From Saccoglossus kowalevskii (Eukaryota; Hemichordata; Enteropneusta; Harrimaniidae), in contig NW_003115749.1 in assembly GCF_000003605.2 (NCBI RefSeq), forward strand, positions 1 through 64,000: 64,000 nt of DNA, in the 5' to 3' direction. Each line of letters starts with the position of its first letter. Positions within the stretch are counted from its first letter, which is position 1. Below the pieces are notes generated by a model. That model was not told the DNA's origin. It did no database searches and saw only the letters and a program-made list of their open reading frames with translations. Shown here one piece after another: positions 61,981 to 64,000 of this stretch. The position numbers were made by a program, and so were the translations under genes.

Positions 61981-62160
61981 AGGCATTACTAGCCCTAAGA
62001 TGTGTTGTACAGGCATTACTAGCCCTAAGATGTGTTGTACAGGCATTACTAGCCCTAAGATGCGTTGTACAGGCATTACTAGCCCTAAGATGCGTTGTAC
62101 AGGCATTACTAGCCCTAAGATGCGTTGTACAGGCATTACTAGCCCTAAGATGCGTTGTAC

Positions 62161-62460
62161 AGGCATTACTAGCTCTAAGATGCGTTGTACAGGCATTACT
62201 AGCCCTAAGATGCGTTGTACAGGCATTACTAGCCCTAAGATGCGTTGTACAGGCATTACTGGCCCTAAGATGCGTTGTACAGGCATTACTAGCCCTAAGA
62301 TGCGTTGTACAGGCATTACTGGCCCTAAGATGCGTTGTACAGGCATTACTAGCCCTAAGATGCGTTGTACAGGCATTACTACCCCTAAGATGTGTTGTAC
62401 AGGCATTACTAGCCCTAAGATGTGTTGTACAGGCATAACTAGCCCTAAGATGCGTTGTAC
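62161..62460 (+). repeat. Module B' copy 3 of a local trio
   Basis: GCTC in CG form (62161), two CG, GGCC (62251), CG, GGCC (62311), CG, ACCC (62371), TG and AACTAGCC (62431). GTAT (62671) and GAAC (62761) follow. Confidence 0.78.
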
Positions 62461-64000
62461 AGGCATTACTAGCCCTAAGATGCGTTGTACAGGCATTACT
62501 AGCCCTAAGATGCGTTGTACAGGCATTACTAGTCCTAAGATGTGTTGTACAGGCATTACTAGCCCTAAGATGTGTTGTACAGGCATTACTAGCCCTAAGA
62601 TGTGTTGTACAGGCATTACTAGCCCTAAGATGCGTTGTACAGGCATTACTAGCCCTAAGATGCGTTGTACAGGCATTACTAGCCCTAAGATGTGTTGTAT
62701 AGGCATTACTAGCCCTAAGATGTGTTGTACAGGCATTACTAGCCCTAAGATGCGTTGTACAGGCATTACTATCCCTAAGATGTGTTGAACAGGCATTACT
62801 AGCCCTAAGATGCGTTGTACAGGCATTACTAGCCCTAAGATGCGTTGTACAGGCATTACTAGCCCTAAGATGTGTTGTACAGGCATTACTAGCCCTAAGA
62901 TGTGTTGTACAGGCATTACTAGCCCTAAGATGCGTTGTACAGGCATTACTAGCCCTAAGATGTGTTGTACAGGCATTACTAGCCCTAAGATGTGTTGTAC
63001 AGGCATTACTAGCCCTAAGATGCGTTGTACAGGCATTACTAGCCCTAAGATGCGTTGTACAGGCATTACTAGCCCTAAGATGCGTTGTACAGGCATTACT
63101 AGCCCTAAGATGTGTTGTACAGGCATTACTAGCCCTAAGATGTGTTGTACAGGCATTACTAGCCCTAAGATGCGTTGTACAGGCATTACTAGCCCTAAGA
63201 TGCGCTGTACAGGCATTACTATCCCTAAGATGCGTTGTACAGGCATTACTAGCCCTAAGATGCGTTGTACAGGCATTACTAGCCCTAAGATGTGTTGTAC
63301 AGGCATTACTAGCCCTAAGATGCGTTGTACAGGCATTACTAGCCCTAAGATGCGTTGTACAGGCATTACTAGCCCTAAGATGCGTTGTACAGGCATTACT
63401 AGCCCTAAGATGCGTTGTACAGGCATTACTAGCCCTAAGATGCGTTGTACAGGCATTACTAGCCCTAAGATGCGTTGTACAGGCATTACTAGCCCTAAGA
63501 TGCGTTGTACAGGCATTACTAGCCCTAAGATGTGTTGTACAGGCATTACTAGCCCTAAGATGTGTTGTACAGGCATTACTAGCCCTAAGATGCGTTGTAC
63601 AGGCATTACTGGCCCTAAGATGCGTTGTACAGGCATTACTAGCCCTAAGATGCGTTGTACAGGCATTACTAGCCCTAAGATGTGTTGTACAGGCATTACT
63701 AGCCCTAAGATGTGTTGTACAGGCATTACTAGCCCTAAGATGCGTTGTACAGGCATTACTAGCCCTAAGATGCGTTGTACAGGCATTACTAGCCCTAAGA
63801 TGTGTTGTACAGGCATTACTAGCCCTAAGATGTGTTGTACAGGCATTACTCGCCCTAAGATGCGTTGTACAGGCATTACTGGCCCTAAGATGCGTTGTAC
63901 AGGCATTACTAGCCCTAAGATGCGTTGTACAGGCATTACTAGCCCTAAGATGTGTTGTACAGGCATTACTAGCCCTAAGATGTGTTGTACAGGCATTACT

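Larger units (their letters stand above)
1..64000 (+). repeat. 30-bp satellite array filling the whole window
   Basis: Every base belongs to a head-to-tail tandem repeat of 30 bp, about 2,130 copies in one orientation. A canonical monomer is at 31-60. Its central segment is AGCCCTAAGATG and its junction with the next copy is TTGTACAGG. The canonical copy has 8 A, 8 T, 7 G and 7 C. Copies mostly differ by 0-2 substitutions; the main polymorphism is CG versus TG inside the single CpG. No spacer, foreign insertion or inverted copy was seen. Both ends are cut by the window. A long array of a short, homogeneous monomer with HOR structure is typical of eukaryotic satellite DNA; the family and the host were not recognised. 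No gene, RNA, promoter or terminator is visible anywhere in it. Confidence 0.98.

Noticed and set aside
1-64000. CRISPR array
   Set aside because: The repeats are contiguous with no unique spacers, there is no leader and no cas gene, and the copies carry HOR-type variants.
1-64000. Telomeric repeat tract
   Set aside because: CCCTAA occurs once per 30 bp and never in tandem, and the array does not end in telomere repeats within the window.
1-64000. CENP-B box or other known centromere protein motif
   Set aside because: The CENP-B core (TTCG, then A, then CGGG at fixed spacing) was not seen in the canonical monomer or the recurring variants.
1-64000. 10-bp ancestral sub-repeat within the monomer
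   Set aside because: The first two thirds of the monomer agree at only about half of their positions and the last third agrees with neither, so a simpler ancestral unit is not supported.
1-64000. Bent DNA from phased A-tracts
   Set aside because: The monomer has no run of A or T of four or more, so no phased A-tracts exist.
1-64000. Naming the species or a known satellite family
   Set aside because: I do not recognise the monomer, and nothing else in the window gives taxonomic signal beyond a eukaryotic-type satellite.

Overview
The whole 64,000-base window is one uninterrupted head-to-tail satellite array. The monomer is 30 bp (a perfect canonical copy lies at 31-60), so the window holds about 2,130 copies, all in the same orientation. 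No unique sequence, transposon, RNA gene, promoter or credible protein gene interrupts it. Both window edges lie inside the array, so the true array is longer than 64 kb. A pure tandem array of this size points to eukaryotic heterochromatin (centromeric, pericentromeric, subtelomeric, B- or sex-chromosome). Nothing in the sequence identifies the species or the chromosomal position.

Monomer classes used below. CG-type: canonical, with one CpG (31-60). TG-type: the same with that CpG changed to TpG (61-90). Rarer marker monomers are named by their changed bases: GAAC (TTGAAC in place of TTGTAC, usually with ACTATCCC), GTAT (TTGTATAGG), GGCC (ACTGGCCC), ACCC (ACTACCCC), ATCC (ACTATCCC), GCTC (AGCTCTAAG), CAA (ATTACAAGCCCCAAG), GAG (CCTGAGATG), ATCACT, AACTAACC (ATAACTAACCC), AACTAGCC (ATAACTAGCCC) and CGCT (ATGCGCTGTAC).

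These markers are not scattered at random. They recur in fixed order and spacing, which defines higher-order repeat (HOR) modules. Module A (22 monomers, 660 bp) runs CAA-GAG to GAAC. Modules B and B' (9-10 monomers) run GCTC to GAAC or to AACTAGCC. Module C (11 monomers) is a GGCC run leading to AACTAACC and CGCT. Module D carries a GAAAAG variant. Module E carries doubled CGCT-ATCC. The modules recur all over the window in different combinations and at variable distances, so the array is a mosaic of shuffled HOR blocks, not one regular HOR. Several blocks share private mutations over 5 to 40 kb, which indicates copying of whole blocks by unequal exchange, conversion or replication-based amplification.

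The 30-bp phase is almost perfect. It is broken only at isolated 1-bp indels and a few tight clusters (near 1.9, 2.65, 15.2, 17.4, 19.0, 22.6, 31.2, 39.7, 45.0 and 60.2 kb). These look more like consensus or assembly flaws than biology. One distinctive lesion is a 5-bp inverted duplication at 57,561 that makes a perfect 10-bp palindrome.

Because 30 is a multiple of three and the canonical monomer lacks stops in four of its six frames, open frames of up to about 4,250 codons occur on both strands. They follow from the repeat arithmetic and are not annotated as genes. All marker positions and counts were read by eye and may be off by a few bases, or by a copy or two in the counts.
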